A stretch of DNA of 64,000 nt from Euzebya sp051004735 (GCA_051004735.1 JBPCKA010000093.1:60475-124474); one strand, 5' to 3'; positions 44,507 through 54,772 are shown, numbered from the stretch's first letter. Numbers and translations are program-made. The notes: generated from the sequence alone by a model not told the origin.

Positions 44507-45874
44507 ATGCCCCACGCACAGTCATCTCGAATCGTTGTCGCCGCGGTGCTCGCCGCGATCCTGGCCTTGGGGTTGCTGACCCTGCCGCGCACGGCCGCTG
44601 CGTCGTCCTCGGACCTGCTTGACCCGGAGGTGGCGGCGGCTACCGACGATGTACTGGCGATCGTGCACCCCGCCGAGGGTGTGGCACTGGCCGACGCCGT
44701 CACGGCGGCGACCTCAAGCGGGTTGCTGGTGGCCGGCGAGTTCCCCCATGTAGGAGTCTTTGGAGCCAGCGGCCCGGTAAGCGCCTTCAATGAACTGGCC
44801 GCCACCGGGACGATCTCTCGCGTGGAGAACAACGCGCAGCTGCGGCTGTTGACCAACTCCTCCCATCGAGCGACCCTCGGCCAGGACGTCCTTGACGGGG
44901 CCGTCACGCTCGGTGGCACGATTATCGACGGTGCCGGAGTTGGTGTCGCCGTGGTGGATTCAGGCCACGATGGCACCCACCCGGCGCTGGCGGGGCCGAC
45001 AGCGGGCAACGTGAAGGTGATTTTCCCAACCAGCACCACGGTGCCGTTCGTCGACACCGACACGATCTCGGCTGGCGGGCACGGCACCCATGTGTCGGGA
45101 ATCGTCGCGGGCAACGGCACGACCTACCACGGCGCTGCTCCCGGTGCCTCGCTGTACGGCGTGTCATCGGGCACCGCCATCAGCGTGCACTCCGCTCTGG
45201 CCGGGTTGGAGTGGGTCCTGGCGAACCACAATCAGGTCAGCCCAGCGATCCGGGTGGTCAACAATTCCTGGGGTTCGGGGGCGGGTGACTACAACCCGAA
45301 CGACTCGATCAGCAAGGCGGTTCGCAACCTCATCGACGCCGGAGTCACCGTCGTCTTTGCAGCGGGCAATGACGGAGGAAACGGCTCGACCCAGACCACC
45401 AGTCCCACCTGTGTGGACCCGACCCCGGGTGTGATCTGTGTCGCCTCCTATGACGACAAGGGCACTGGTACCCGCAGCGGCACAGTGTCCACCTTCTCCT
45501 CGCGGGGCCGCTCGGGACAACCCAACACTTACCCCGACATCTCGGCCCCCGGGACCAACATCGTGTCCTCCTGCCGCGCCACCCTCCCCATCTGCGCGAC
45601 AGGTTCGATGAACCAGTTGAACACCTACTACACCCTGTCAGGCACGTCGATGGCCGCACCGCACATCGCGGGAATCGCCGCCCAGATCTACCAGGTCAAC
45701 CCCGCACTGACCCCGGCCCAGCTCGAGGACATTCTCGAGGACACCGCGTTGCAGTTCAGCGACGGTGCCGCCTATGAGACCGACCCCACCAACCCCACGA
45801 CCACAACCTCCGTGGACAAGGGTCACGGTCTGGTCGACGTCCTCGCCGCCGTCCAGCAGGCGCAGAACCGCTGA
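44507..45874 (+). CDS. Secreted subtilisin-family (S8) serine protease
   Basis: A 455-residue exported protease. The signal peptide covers residues 1-32 (VVAAVLAAILALGLLTLP). A propeptide runs to about 125, followed by the S8 catalytic domain with Asp151 in VVDSGHDGTHPAL, His192 in GGHGTHVSGIVAG, oxyanion Asn288 in AAGNDGG and Ser381 in GTSMAAPHIAG. AGGAG (44493-44497) is nine bases before ATG 44507. The earlier in-frame start would put 57 non-signal residues ahead of the signal peptide, so it is rejected. The protein ends soon after the catalytic domain and carries no cell-wall repeats, so it is probably released. The Tat-exported hydrolase reads away from it. Confidence 0.94.
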   Translation: MPHAQSSRIVVAAVLAAILALGLLTLPRTAAASSSDLLDPEVAAATDDVLAIVHPAEGVALADAVTAATSSGLLVAGEFPHVGVFGASGPVSAFNELAATGTISRVENNAQLRLLTNSSHRATLGQDVLDGAVTLGGTIIDGAGVGVAVVDSGHDGTHPALAGPTAGNVKVIFPTSTTVPFVDTDTISAGGHGTHVSGIVAGNGTTYHGAAPGASLYGVSSGTAISVHSALAGLEWVLANHNQVSPAIRVVNNSWGSGAGDYNPNDSISKAVRNLIDAGVTVVFAAGNDGGNGSTQTTSPTCVDPTPGVICVASYDDKGTGTRSGTVSTFSSRGRSGQPNTYPDISAPGTNIVSSCRATLPICATGSMNQLNTYYTLSGTSMAAPHIAGIAAQIYQVNPALTPAQLEDILEDTALQFSDGAAYETDPTNPTTTTSVDKGHGLVDVLAAVQQAQNR

Positions 45875-45904
45875 CCCAACTCCTGGGATCGCGCCCGAAG
45901 TCGG

Positions 45905-47164
45905 CTATGGCGGCGTAAGGCCCCGATCGCGCCCGGGAACGCTCCCGGCCTGCCCCTGCACGATGCGCAGGAGCAGTCCGGCGACCTCGGGATGGTTTAG
46001 CAGCGCGAAGTGGTTGGCCGAGCCGATATGGGTGACGGTTGCCCCCCGCGCCCAGTCCCGACCGGCTGCGGTGGCCGAGCCCCAACGCACCAGCAGGTCA
46101 CCCAGGCTCCCGCTGAGAGGCCCGCTGGTTCCGGCACCCAGGGTCGCCCCGACCAGATGGTGGGCGGCCCGGTCCAAGGGGTCGACCTGACGGCCCGGAC
46201 GGGAGCGCCACGCATCGGGGTCGGCGTCGAACCAGTCCTCCTCGTTCAGATAGCCGTGGCGTAGGTCCTTGATCCCCGCACTTCGTCGTCGCAGGACTCG
46301 TGAGAAGGGGGCCATCTCGGGGACCGCTGCCAACAGCCACGCCCCGGCGTTGGCGGCCTTTTCAAGCGCCGCCCCACCGTGAGGTGCCCCCAGCATGACC
46401 ACATGGCTGGCCAGTCGTGGCCAGCGACGCCCGCCGATACGCCCGAACTCACCGGCCCCCCGAATGACCAGCGCGCCCATCGAGTGGCCGATCAGGATCA
46501 ACTCGGTGAGGGGCACCGGCCACTGGTCCACCAGATCCTCCAACAACCGGTCCAGGTCGGCGGCGGTGGCAGAGATATGTCGCCCCGAGTTGTAGCGCAA
46601 CACAACCGGGGTGACGCCGGCCGAGTTCAGCAGCTCCGCGTAGGTGCGGGGATTCACGTCGGGCTTGAAGGTCCAGGACTCGTCGTTCTCCACCAGGCCG
46701 TGCAGCAGCACCGCCACCCGTGGGGTTGCCTCAGGGAAGGCGTCTCGCAGAGCCGTGGCATCAACGGCCACATCATCATTGTCCACCCGTATGGTCATGG
46801 ACAGTGCCAGGGGGTTGCCCTGCTCCGCCAGCACGTCACCCAGGACACCGTTGATGATGGCCACGGTGCGGCGCCAGACGGCGTTGCGGTTCAACGCCTT
46901 GGGATCCCGTGTCCCCGCCGTGAAACGCGACCAGGTACGGGCCAGAAGATGCGTTCCCCGGACGCCGGACCCTACGACCGCATAGAGCATCCCGACGATG
47001 CGGTCATGCACCATGCGCGGTCCCTCAGACCCGGGAACAAGCCCGAAGACACGATTGGCGACGGCGGTGTGGGTGTCACGGACGGTCTCCAGCACCACCT
47101 CCTGCACCACCTGTGGCAGCAGTGCCACCAACCCGTCCACATCGTCGGTGTCCAGATCGTTCAC
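45905..47164 (-). CDS. Alpha/beta hydrolase with GHSMG nucleophile motif
   Basis: A 419-residue protein whose N-terminal 150 residues are a helical region of unknown type. An alpha/beta-hydrolase domain follows: VAVLLHGLVENDESW (oxyanion loop), LILIGHSMGALVIRG (nucleophile Ser in GHSMG), VMLGAPHGGAALE, and a C-terminal His in GSANHFALLNHP. The pattern resembles PGAP1-like lipase/esterases. No signal peptide, so cytosolic or membrane-peripheral. Last gene of the ATP-grasp/transglutaminase cluster. ATG 47164 overlaps the upstream transglutaminase stop by four bases (47161-47164), which ties it to that system. Confidence 0.87.
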   Translation of the reverse strand: MNDLDTDDVDGLVALLPQVVQEVVLETVRDTHTAVANRVFGLVPGSEGPRMVHDRIVGMLYAVVGSGVRGTHLLARTWSRFTAGTRDPKALNRNAVWRRTVAIINGVLGDVLAEQGNPLALSMTIRVDNDDVAVDATALRDAFPEATPRVAVLLHGLVENDESWTFKPDVNPRTYAELLNSAGVTPVVLRYNSGRHISATAADLDRLLEDLVDQWPVPLTELILIGHSMGALVIRGAGEFGRIGGRRWPRLASHVVMLGAPHGGAALEKAANAGAWLLAAVPEMAPFSRVLRRRSAGIKDLRHGYLNEEDWFDADPDAWRSRPGRQVDPLDRAAHHLVGATLGAGTSGPLSGSLGDLLVRWGSATAAGRDWARGATVTHIGSANHFALLNHPEVAGLLLRIVQGQAGSVPGRDRGLTPP

Positions 47165-48156
47165 AACTCCTCAAATAAGATGTCCGCAGTCTGTTGTTGC
47201 TGCTGTTGAGACTGTTGCACGGGATGGTCCTGGTGTGCCAAACCGGGCATCTCGGCTTCGCTCACCCGCCGGACATCCACGCTGACACGTAGGGACTCGG
47301 TCTCCCCGTCGGTGAAGATCACACCCTTCAACGGTGCGACGTCGCCGTAATCACGCCCCCACGCCGTGACGACATAGCGGTTGGAGACGAACTGGTTGTT
47401 GGTCGGGTCCACATCGACCCAGCCGACGTGTGGCACGAACACCGACGCCCAGGCGTGGGAGACGTCTGACCCCTGCAACTTGGGTTGACCGGGAGGGGCT
47501 TGCGTCTCCAGATACCCGCTGACATACCGGGCTGCCAGTCCCATGCTCCGAAGCGCCGCGATCGTCAGGTGTGCGAAGTCCTGGCACACCCCGACCCGGC
47601 AGGCGATGACCTGATCCACGGGGGTGCCCACACCCGTGGCGCCTAGTTTGAACTCGAAATCGCGGTGTATACGGCGGGACAGATCTGCGACTGCCTGCAG
47701 CACCGGCACATCCGCGCCGAAGGACGGGACTGCGTAGGCCGCCGCTGCGGCCGACCGGCTGACCTGCGGGGAGTCATAGGTGAACTCGGTGGCCGCCAGC
47801 ACCTGAGGATCCGGCGGTCCGTCGGCGGCCCCGGCTGTCCGAAGCTGCTCGCGGACAGACTCCCACCGCTGCTGGTCCTCCCGCACCGCCGGGACGTCGG
47901 GCCGGTTGACCGCGACCAGGCTGGTCGCGGTGACCTCCAGGGTCGAGTGCCCTTCCCGCAGTACGAAGTGGTGTGTGCGGTTACCGAAGTAGTCCAGTCG
48001 CTGGGTGATCTGGCCCGGCGTCGGGACGATGGTCAACTCGGCGTCCAACACGGTCTGGCCGGGCAGATCCCGAGGTAGCAGGTGTGCTTCGCCGTAACTT
48101 GCCGACACCTCGGACTCATACACATAGGCCGTCGTGTGGGTCACCCGATAGGTCAC
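47161..48156 (-). CDS. Bacterial transglutaminase-like cysteine protease-fold protein
   Basis: A 331-residue cytosolic protein. The bacterial transglutaminase-like N-terminal beta domain (YRVTHTTAYVYESEVSASY) precedes the catalytic core with Cys191 in RVGVCQDFAHL, His234 in VSHAWASVF and Asp250 in VDVDPTNNQF. All three catalytic residues are present. The C-terminus has a glutamine run (QQSQQQQQQ). The fold makes or breaks amide bonds on Gln/Lys side chains or peptides. Homologues sit next to ATP-grasp and alpha-E genes in many genomes, as here; both neighbouring junctions overlap by four bases (48153-48156 and 47161-47164). Substrate unknown. Confidence 0.92.
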   Translation of the reverse strand: MTYRVTHTTAYVYESEVSASYGEAHLLPRDLPGQTVLDAELTIVPTPGQITQRLDYFGNRTHHFVLREGHSTLEVTATSLVAVNRPDVPAVREDQQRWESVREQLRTAGAADGPPDPQVLAATEFTYDSPQVSRSAAAAAYAVPSFGADVPVLQAVADLSRRIHRDFEFKLGATGVGTPVDQVIACRVGVCQDFAHLTIAALRSMGLAARYVSGYLETQAPPGQPKLQGSDVSHAWASVFVPHVGWVDVDPTNNQFVSNRYVVTAWGRDYGDVAPLKGVIFTDGETESLRVSVDVRRVSEAEMPGLAHQDHPVQQSQQQQQQTADILFEEL

Positions 48157-50636
48157 GACGCCACCCTGCGCAGCGCTGCTGCGGTGTCGGTGTCCATCAC
48201 GCGCTGACGCTTGGATGGCACGAAGTAGGCGTCGCTGACCGCATCGCCCGCCCGGATCAGCACCCCTTGCAGGTGAGCCAGGAACTCATCCAGATCCGTC
48301 CGAACGGTGCCGTCTGCCCTGGCACCCAGCATCCTTGTGTCGGCCACCCGCAGAGCGGTGGCTGCCTCAAGCACCGCGCGCTCCGAGACGCCGATGGCGC
48401 CAGTCGAGAGGTTCGGCAGCAATTTGAGATCCTGGGCCAGCAGGTCCAGTTGGTAGGTCAGGGACCGGGGATTGGCGGGCGCCATCAACAGCAGGTCCAG
48501 CACCGTGCCGATCTGGGCATGCGATCGATACCGCCGACGGTAGGTCAGGATGGATTCGGTTACGCGGAGCACCGATTCCAGCACCAGGCTGTCGGCAGGG
48601 GTGTCGCGCACATGGGTGGTGGTCGCGCGTAGTAGGGCCAGCATCTGCAGGGCACGTTCCAACCGGCGCCCGGCATCCATGAACCGCCACCCGTCATCAC
48701 GCACCATGTTTTCCGCCCCCAGACCTTGGATGGCCAGCAACCCGTGCAGAACCTGGGCTCGATCCCCGGCCAGCGTCCGGCCGGGCTCTGCACCTCGCAC
48801 CCGGCGCTGAAGATCGACCACCACCAACCAGGTGTCTCCCGACAGTTGGTCCCGGACGGCATCAACGCAGTCCAGCAGACGGGTGATCGCATGGGCCAAC
48901 GTCCCCGCCCTACCGTCGTCGGTGGCCACCATGTCAAGTTCGTCATCGGGCGTGGACAGGCGCCCCTCCGCACCCTCGCCGATGAATCCCGGATAGGTTG
49001 CGGTCACCTGGGTCAGGGCCTGTAAAAGGGCATGGATGCAGGCGATGCCGGCCCCGGTCTGTGTGTCGGTGAACTCGGTGCGCCGATCCTCGATCTCGCG
49101 CAGCAGACGCACGACCCCCTCGGCGCGTTCGGCATAGCGGCCCAACCAGAACAGGTTCTCAGCCGCCCGGGCCGGCATGCCCGACTCCGGCACGTCCATG
49201 ACGTCGACAGCCGGATCCAACCAGAAGCCCGTCATCCGCTCGGGCTTCCCGGCCAGGACCCACGTGTCCTTGCTCAGGGCCCCATGATGGTTTGCGATGA
49301 CCAGATCACCGGGGCTCCGGGCCACCCGTGTCAGCCCCCCCGGCATGACCGTGTAGCCGCCTCCATCAGCCACCGCGAAGGCCCGGAGCACCGTTGGGCG
49401 TGGCACGACCCCCTCATCGCTCAATGACGGCGCCGACGCGGGTACCAATGGTTCCTGGGCCACCCACCCATGGGGATTGGCCACAATCGCGGCACGAAGG
49501 GCCCCACATTGCCGCTGGTCCAACCCTGCACCGACAAAGGCGTTGTCGCTGCCCGCAGTGCCGACGATGGGCCTCAGCACCCACTGCGACAGGTCCGCCA
49601 GTACCTCCCGACGCGAATCGGTCACACCGCACCACATGGTACGTACCCCGGCCAGGCGCAGGGGTTGACCCAGCAGCCGCTGGGCGATATCGGGCAGGAA
49701 CGCCTGCAGTGCCGGGTTCTCCAGAACCCCACTTCCCAGCGTGTTGACCACAGCCACGGTCTTCGACCGGACTGCCTGCACCAGGCCGGGCACACCGATG
49801 ACCGAGTCGGGCCGCAACTCCAGCGGATCACACCAGTCCTGATCCATCCGGCGCAGGATGACGTCGACGGGTTCCAGACGGCCCAGGCTCTGCAACCACA
49901 CCCGGCCGTCCTGCACCACCAGGTCGCTGCCCTCCACCAAGCTCAGCCCCAGACGGGCAGCCAGGAACGCATGCTCGAACGCGGTTTCGTTGCGGGAACC
50001 CGGTGTCAACAGGACCGTCCTCGGCAGCGTCGTGCCGTCGGGGGCGACCTCCTGCAACCCCTGACGCAGGGCGCGGAAGTACGGCGCCAGCCGTTGGACC
50101 TGACTGGTGCGGTGCAGTTGGCCCATGACCCGCGAGGTGACCACCCTGTTCTGCAGGGCGTAGGCCGCTCCGCTGGGCGCCTGCGTTCGGTCTGCCAGGA
50201 CCACAGCAATCCCCGATGGGCCCCTCAGCAGATCCACGGCATAGCTGAACAGCTGATGATCTCCCCGTAGCCGCTGCTGGTGCAGCGGCCGAAGGAACCC
50301 CTGATGGCCGAACACCAGTCGCGGGGGCAGCAACCCATCCTCAAGCAACCGCTGCCGGCCGTACAGATCGGACAGGATCAGGTTCAACAGCTCGGCCCGT
50401 TGCACCACCCCGGCCTCGATCGTGCCCCAGTCATCGGCGGAGATCATCAGCGGCAGCGGATCAAGCAGCCACGGCCGACGCTCCCCGGTGCCAGGGATGT
50501 GGTAGGTGACGCCGTCGTCCTCCAGCAGACGGGCGGTCTCGGCCCGAACCCGCCGCAGTTCCCGCTGGTCCATCTGCGACAGAGCCTGGCCCAGGGACCG
50601 CCAGGCCGGATGCACCGAGCCGTCGCGGGCAATCAT
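48153..50636 (-). CDS. Circularly permuted ATP-grasp type 2 protein fused to alpha-E domain
   Basis: An 827-residue fusion. Residues about 1-490 are a circularly permuted ATP-grasp domain: VLLTPGSRNETAFEHAFLA, LVEGSDLVVQDGRVWL, VDVILRRMDQDWCDP, WVLRPIVGTAGSDNAF and GALSKDTWVLAG. Compared with the stand-alone copy downstream on the map (55893-57356), its VLRPI has Arg where the other has VVKPA with Lys, a candidate change at the ATP site. From about 500 the alpha-E helical domain begins (AAENLFWLGRYAERAEGVVRLLR). ATP-grasp enzymes ligate carboxylates to amines through acyl-phosphates. Same operon as the transglutaminase, with a 4-bp overlap. Confidence 0.92.
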   Translation of the reverse strand: MIARDGSVHPAWRSLGQALSQMDQRELRRVRAETARLLEDDGVTYHIPGTGERRPWLLDPLPLMISADDWGTIEAGVVQRAELLNLILSDLYGRQRLLEDGLLPPRLVFGHQGFLRPLHQQRLRGDHQLFSYAVDLLRGPSGIAVVLADRTQAPSGAAYALQNRVVTSRVMGQLHRTSQVQRLAPYFRALRQGLQEVAPDGTTLPRTVLLTPGSRNETAFEHAFLAARLGLSLVEGSDLVVQDGRVWLQSLGRLEPVDVILRRMDQDWCDPLELRPDSVIGVPGLVQAVRSKTVAVVNTLGSGVLENPALQAFLPDIAQRLLGQPLRLAGVRTMWCGVTDSRREVLADLSQWVLRPIVGTAGSDNAFVGAGLDQRQCGALRAAIVANPHGWVAQEPLVPASAPSLSDEGVVPRPTVLRAFAVADGGGYTVMPGGLTRVARSPGDLVIANHHGALSKDTWVLAGKPERMTGFWLDPAVDVMDVPESGMPARAAENLFWLGRYAERAEGVVRLLREIEDRRTEFTDTQTGAGIACIHALLQALTQVTATYPGFIGEGAEGRLSTPDDELDMVATDDGRAGTLAHAITRLLDCVDAVRDQLSGDTWLVVVDLQRRVRGAEPGRTLAGDRAQVLHGLLAIQGLGAENMVRDDGWRFMDAGRRLERALQMLALLRATTTHVRDTPADSLVLESVLRVTESILTYRRRYRSHAQIGTVLDLLLMAPANPRSLTYQLDLLAQDLKLLPNLSTGAIGVSERAVLEAATALRVADTRMLGARADGTVRTDLDEFLAHLQGVLIRAGDAVSDAYFVPSKRQRVMDTDTAAALRRVAS

Positions 50637-50749
50637 CTCATCACGCCCACTGCCACCGTCCGATCGCGAGCGCAGCGAGCTTGATCGGGCGGAACAGCAA
50701 CGAGCGCCGCCGCAGGCGGCACAACGTATTGGGCTGGGGCGAAGCCGCG
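50637..50749. other. GC-rich intergenic spacer with a small hairpin
   Basis: A 113-bp gap inside the cluster. It holds the 6-bp stem GCCGCC-GCA-GGCGGC (50706-50720) and a GCGAGCGCAGCGAGC element that resembles dispersed actinobacterial repeats. No T run, so not a convincing terminator; it could lower read-through or stabilise mRNA. Confidence 0.4.
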
Positions 50750-53700
50750 CTAGGAATGTGGCCGACGCAGATCAAGGGTTCGAGGATACTCACCACCCAC
50801 GCCAGACCGCATCCGGTCCAACGACTCGATATCGATGGGTCCTGGTGTGTGTCCCAGAGCCTCGAAGCGGTTGACGCGGCGAGACTCGGCCTCGCTGGCA
50901 TTGACGGGCAAGGAGTCATAGGCAAGTCCGCCCTGATGCACCACGTGATAGCGGGCTCCACCCAGCGAGCGACGGCTCCACCGGTCCACCAGATCAAATG
51001 TGAGAGGGGAATGGACCTTGATCGTCGGGTGCAGCCCGGACGGGGGCTGCCAGGCCTTGAAGCGGACCGCTCCGACCTCGGTGCCCTCCGTCGAGGTCTG
51101 CGTCAGGGGGACGGGAGCTCCGTTGCAGGTGACCAGATGACGCCCTGGTGTCATGCCCTCCACCTTGACCTGCATGCGTTCCACCGATGAATCCACATAG
51201 CGTGCGGTGCCGCTATCCGCCGCCTCCTCACCCAGCACGTTCCACGGCTCCACGGCTTTGCGCAACTCGATCTGGACATCGTCGACCACTGCGGTGCCCA
51301 TGCGGGGGAACCGGAACTCCACGAACGGGTCGAACCATGACGACTGGAGGTCATAGCCGTGCCCCTGCAGATCCGTCACCACTTGGTCCAGGTCGGCCTG
51401 GGCGAACCACGGCAACATGAACCGGTCGTGCAGCAGCGTGCCCCACCGCACCAGCGGTGCCTGGTAGGGAGATTTCCAGAACCGGCTGACCAACGCGCGT
51501 ACCAACAACGACTGCACCATCGCCATCTGCGGGTGGGGTGGCATCTCGAAGGCGCGCAGTTCCAGCAGTCCCAGGCGCCCGCGTTCGGAATCGGGGCTGT
51601 ATAGCTTGTCGATGCAGAACTCGGCCCGGTGCGTGTTGCCCGTCAGGTCGGTCAGCAGGTGACGCAACGACCGGTCGACCACCCAGGCTGGCGGGTCACC
51701 CTGATACTTCGCTGACAGCCGGTCCATCTCTGCAAACGCCGTCTCCAGTTCGTGCAGGGTCTCCGGACGGCCCTCATCCACCCTTGGCGCCTGCGAGGTG
51801 GGTCCCACGAACTTGCCACTGAACAGGTAGGACAAGGCGGGATGGTGTTGCCAATAGGTGATCATGCTGCGCAGTAGGTCAGGACGTCGCAGTAGGGGCG
51901 AGTCGGCGGGTGTGGCCCCGCCCAGCGTGACGTGGTTCCCGCCGCCCGAGCCGGTGTGACTGCCGTCTAGGTCGAACTTCTCGGTGCCGAGCCTGGCCTG
52001 GTGGGCATCGGCGTAGACCCCTTCAACGATCTGGCTCAGCTCGTCCCAACTACCGGCGGGCTGGAGGTTGACCTCGATCACTCCGGGGTCGGGCGTCACC
52101 ACCAGTTTGCGCAGCTGTGGGTCGCCTGGAAGGTCGTAGCCCTCCAGCACCACCGGGACCGCCATGTCAGTGAGGACGTCCTGGATGACATTCAGCAGAT
52201 CAAGGCTGTGCTCCAGGTCGGTCAGCGGCGGCAGGAAGACGTGCAGGCGGCCCTCGCGCACCTCCACGCAGACAGCGCTGAAAGGACCGTCGTCAATCGC
52301 GATCTGCGTAGCGGGACTGTCAACCCCCTCTACCGTCGAGCGTGGCCCCTGCACGACGGCGCGTGGCTCGAACGTTGACCGCTCCGGTTGAGGGTGAGCG
52401 TCCTCCCAGCTCAGACCTGGCAGCGGCAGGCGTAGACCCATGGGCGAATCGCCGGGCATCAGGACCAGGCGACCCCGACGGAAGGCCCATCGTGCGGTCG
52501 TCCACTGGCTGCCGTCATGATGCAATGGCACGGCGAAGCCACTGGGATCAGGGTCGCGTGCGTCCAGGAAGCGCAGCAGACGACGGCGTTCGTCGGTGTC
52601 GCCCAACCGGGGGTCCTGTGGATCCACATCGGCCGACGGTGGCGGTCCCTCGGGCAGCGTCGACTCCTTCCACAGGCGATACATCTCGTCCTCGAAGGCC
52701 GGGTGCACGAAGTCCAGTGGGATCCGAAACACCGTGGCGATCCCCCGCGCCAGACGTTCGGCCTGCGCTGAGGTGGCGCTTCCCGCGGTCCACGGGTCGG
52801 CCAGCAGTTTGGGATCGCGCCACAGCACATCCCCGTCAGCCCGCCAGCACATGCTGGTCTGCCAGCGCGGCAGCGGCTCACCGGGATACCACTTGCCCTG
52901 CCCGTGGTGAATCAGGCCGTCGGTGGCGAAGCGAACGAACAATCGCTGCGCCAGATCCCAGGCCCGTTCCCGTTTGTCCTGCCCGTCCGCCGCGATGTCC
53001 CATTCGGGTTCACCCGCGTTGTCCACCGACACGAAGGTGGGTTCCCCGCCCTGGGTCAGCCGTACATCGCCTGCCAGCAGGTCGTCATCCACCTGACGGC
53101 CGAGGGTGTCGATGGCCTGCCACTGCTGGACCGTGTAGGGCAGGGTGACCCGGGGATCCTGGTGGATCCGGGTCACCAGGTTGGCGTGGTCGAAGGTGAC
53201 CTCTGCCTCACCGACTGATCCCTCGACAGGCGCGGCACCACGCGGCTCGGGAGTACATGCCAGGGGGATGTGGCCTTCACCGGCGAACAGTCCCGAGGTG
53301 GGATCCATACCGACCCACCCGGCCCCCGGCAGGAAGACTTCGGTCCAGGCGTGCAGGTCGGTGAAGTCCTGCTCGGGACCGCTGGGCCCGTCAAGGGGTT
53401 TGACGTCGGAGGACAACTGCACCAGATAGCCCGAGACGAAGCGGCTGGCGATGCCCAGATTGCGCATGATCTGCACCAACAGCCAACCGGAGTCACGGCA
53501 GGAGCCCAGCGCCTTGTCCAGGGTCTTTTCGGGCGTCTGCACCCCCGGTTCCATCCGGGTGGTGTAGGCGATGTCGGATTCCAGACGCTGGATCACCGCG
53601 ACCAGAAAATCAATGGTACGAAGCCCCTCGGAGCGGTCCGCCGTGAGATCTGACGTGCGGTCGTGCAGCCACTGCGTCAGCAGTGGTCCCGACTCGGCCG

Positions 53701-54058
53701 AGTCCAGATACACCGCCAGGTCGCGGGCAAGCGCCGCGTCGTAGGTAAAGGGATAGTGCTCGGCTGAGTCCTCCACGAAAAAATCGAAGGAGTTGATCGT
53801 GGTCATGTCGGCGACCAGGTCGACCTCGAACTCAAGCTTGCTGGACTTGCTGGGAAAGACCAACCGCGCCAGGTAGTTACCGAACGCGTCCTGCTGCCAG
53901 TTCAGGAAATGTTCCTCAGGCTGGACGTTCAGCGAGTAGGACAGGATCGGGGTCCGCGTGTGAGGTGCCGGCCGCAGACGGACCACATGCGGGCCCAGTG
54001 CCACGGCACGGTCGTAGTGATAGGTGGTGCGATGAGTGAGGGCGACGTGGATGGCCAC
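50750..54058 (-). CDS. Transglutaminase-DUF2126 two-domain protein
   Basis: A large protein of 1102 residues. The N-terminal transglutaminase domain has Cys187 in LGSCRDSGWLLVQIMR, His236 in DLHAWTEVFLPG and Asp253 in GMDPTSGLF. The remaining 780 residues are DUF2126, recognised from the GEPTFVSVDNAGEPEWD, KRERAWDLAQRLFVRF and FAQADLDQVVTDL segments. DUF2126 is a glutamine-synthetase-like (COOH-NH2 ligase) fold by published domain analysis. The start is GTG 54058 with AGGAG eight bases before it. One protein would combine amide-forming and amide-exchanging domains; reaction unknown. Cytosolic, no signal peptide. Confidence 0.93.
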   Translation of the reverse strand: MAIHVALTHRTTYHYDRAVALGPHVVRLRPAPHTRTPILSYSLNVQPEEHFLNWQQDAFGNYLARLVFPSKSSKLEFEVDLVADMTTINSFDFFVEDSAEHYPFTYDAALARDLAVYLDSAESGPLLTQWLHDRTSDLTADRSEGLRTIDFLVAVIQRLESDIAYTTRMEPGVQTPEKTLDKALGSCRDSGWLLVQIMRNLGIASRFVSGYLVQLSSDVKPLDGPSGPEQDFTDLHAWTEVFLPGAGWVGMDPTSGLFAGEGHIPLACTPEPRGAAPVEGSVGEAEVTFDHANLVTRIHQDPRVTLPYTVQQWQAIDTLGRQVDDDLLAGDVRLTQGGEPTFVSVDNAGEPEWDIAADGQDKRERAWDLAQRLFVRFATDGLIHHGQGKWYPGEPLPRWQTSMCWRADGDVLWRDPKLLADPWTAGSATSAQAERLARGIATVFRIPLDFVHPAFEDEMYRLWKESTLPEGPPPSADVDPQDPRLGDTDERRRLLRFLDARDPDPSGFAVPLHHDGSQWTTARWAFRRGRLVLMPGDSPMGLRLPLPGLSWEDAHPQPERSTFEPRAVVQGPRSTVEGVDSPATQIAIDDGPFSAVCVEVREGRLHVFLPPLTDLEHSLDLLNVIQDVLTDMAVPVVLEGYDLPGDPQLRKLVVTPDPGVIEVNLQPAGSWDELSQIVEGVYADAHQARLGTEKFDLDGSHTGSGGGNHVTLGGATPADSPLLRRPDLLRSMITYWQHHPALSYLFSGKFVGPTSQAPRVDEGRPETLHELETAFAEMDRLSAKYQGDPPAWVVDRSLRHLLTDLTGNTHRAEFCIDKLYSPDSERGRLGLLELRAFEMPPHPQMAMVQSLLVRALVSRFWKSPYQAPLVRWGTLLHDRFMLPWFAQADLDQVVTDLQGHGYDLQSSWFDPFVEFRFPRMGTAVVDDVQIELRKAVEPWNVLGEEAADSGTARYVDSSVERMQVKVEGMTPGRHLVTCNGAPVPLTQTSTEGTEVGAVRFKAWQPPSGLHPTIKVHSPLTFDLVDRWSRRSLGGARYHVVHQGGLAYDSLPVNASEAESRRVNRFEALGHTPGPIDIESLDRMRSGVGGEYPRTLDLRRPHS

Positions 54059-54211
54059 GGTCCAGCTCCTGTGGTCGATGAGGCGTCTCCAAACTACGTG
54101 GTGCCCACCCAGGTGGGTACCTCAGGGTCTGGTGCACGGGTTGGCGGCCGATCACGGCCATGACCCCGTTGGCCCCCGCAAAGATCATCAAGGGACGGTG
54201 CCATTCCGCGG

Positions 54212-54766
54212 TCATCGATCCGCTCCGTCGACCAGTTCGGCCTCAACCAGGGCCACCCATTGCAACCGGGCCCGTGCCGTCATCAGGCCGTGCATGGCAG
54301 TCAGCCGTCCGATGCGCCTGCCAGGCTTCGGCTTGTTCGTCAGTTTCTCGATCAGGACCTCCAGGCGCCCGCACTCGTGGTCCAGGGTCTCACGGTAGCT
54401 CGCGAGGAGGGCGGCGATCTGGGGCGAGGTCATGTGAGTGGCGAAGAAGAACCGCAACAGGACCGGGCTGCGAAAGATCGTGGGGTTTGCGGCTGGCATC
54501 GCCAACCACTGGACCAGCGCATCCTTGCCGTCATAGGTGGATTCATAGACCCACTTGGGTGGGGACGACTCCTGATCGATCTTCGTGGTGCTGACCCAAC
54601 TAAGCTCGCTCAGCCGCTTCAACTCGCGGTACAGCAGAGTCTGAGATATCGGCCAGAACCGCCCGAACGACCGGTCGGCAACCGCGATCAGGTCGTATCC
54701 AGAGGAACCGGGCAGGCGGTCAACCAGCCCCAGAACGGCGTATGTCGAATCGGGTAGCTCAGCCAT
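54212..54766 (-). CDS. PadR-family transcription regulator
   Basis: A 184-residue regulator. The PadR winged helix is visible in YAVLGLVDRLPGSSGYDLIA and the recognition region SQTLLYRELKRLSELSWV. The C-terminal helical dimerisation part is AEFxx-type (LLASYRETLDHECGRLEVLIEKL). It is embedded in the ATP-grasp/transglutaminase cluster. Its start is preceded by an inverted repeat and the -10-like TAAAAT only six bases before ATG, so it is probably autoregulated and translated from a leaderless mRNA. It is the likely controller of the downstream genes. Inducer unknown. Confidence 0.9.
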   Translation of the reverse strand: MAELPDSTYAVLGLVDRLPGSSGYDLIAVADRSFGRFWPISQTLLYRELKRLSELSWVSTTKIDQESSPPKWVYESTYDGKDALVQWLAMPAANPTIFRSPVLLRFFFATHMTSPQIAALLASYRETLDHECGRLEVLIEKLTNKPKPGRRIGRLTAMHGLMTARARLQWVALVEAELVDGADR

Positions 54767-54772
54767 TGGCTT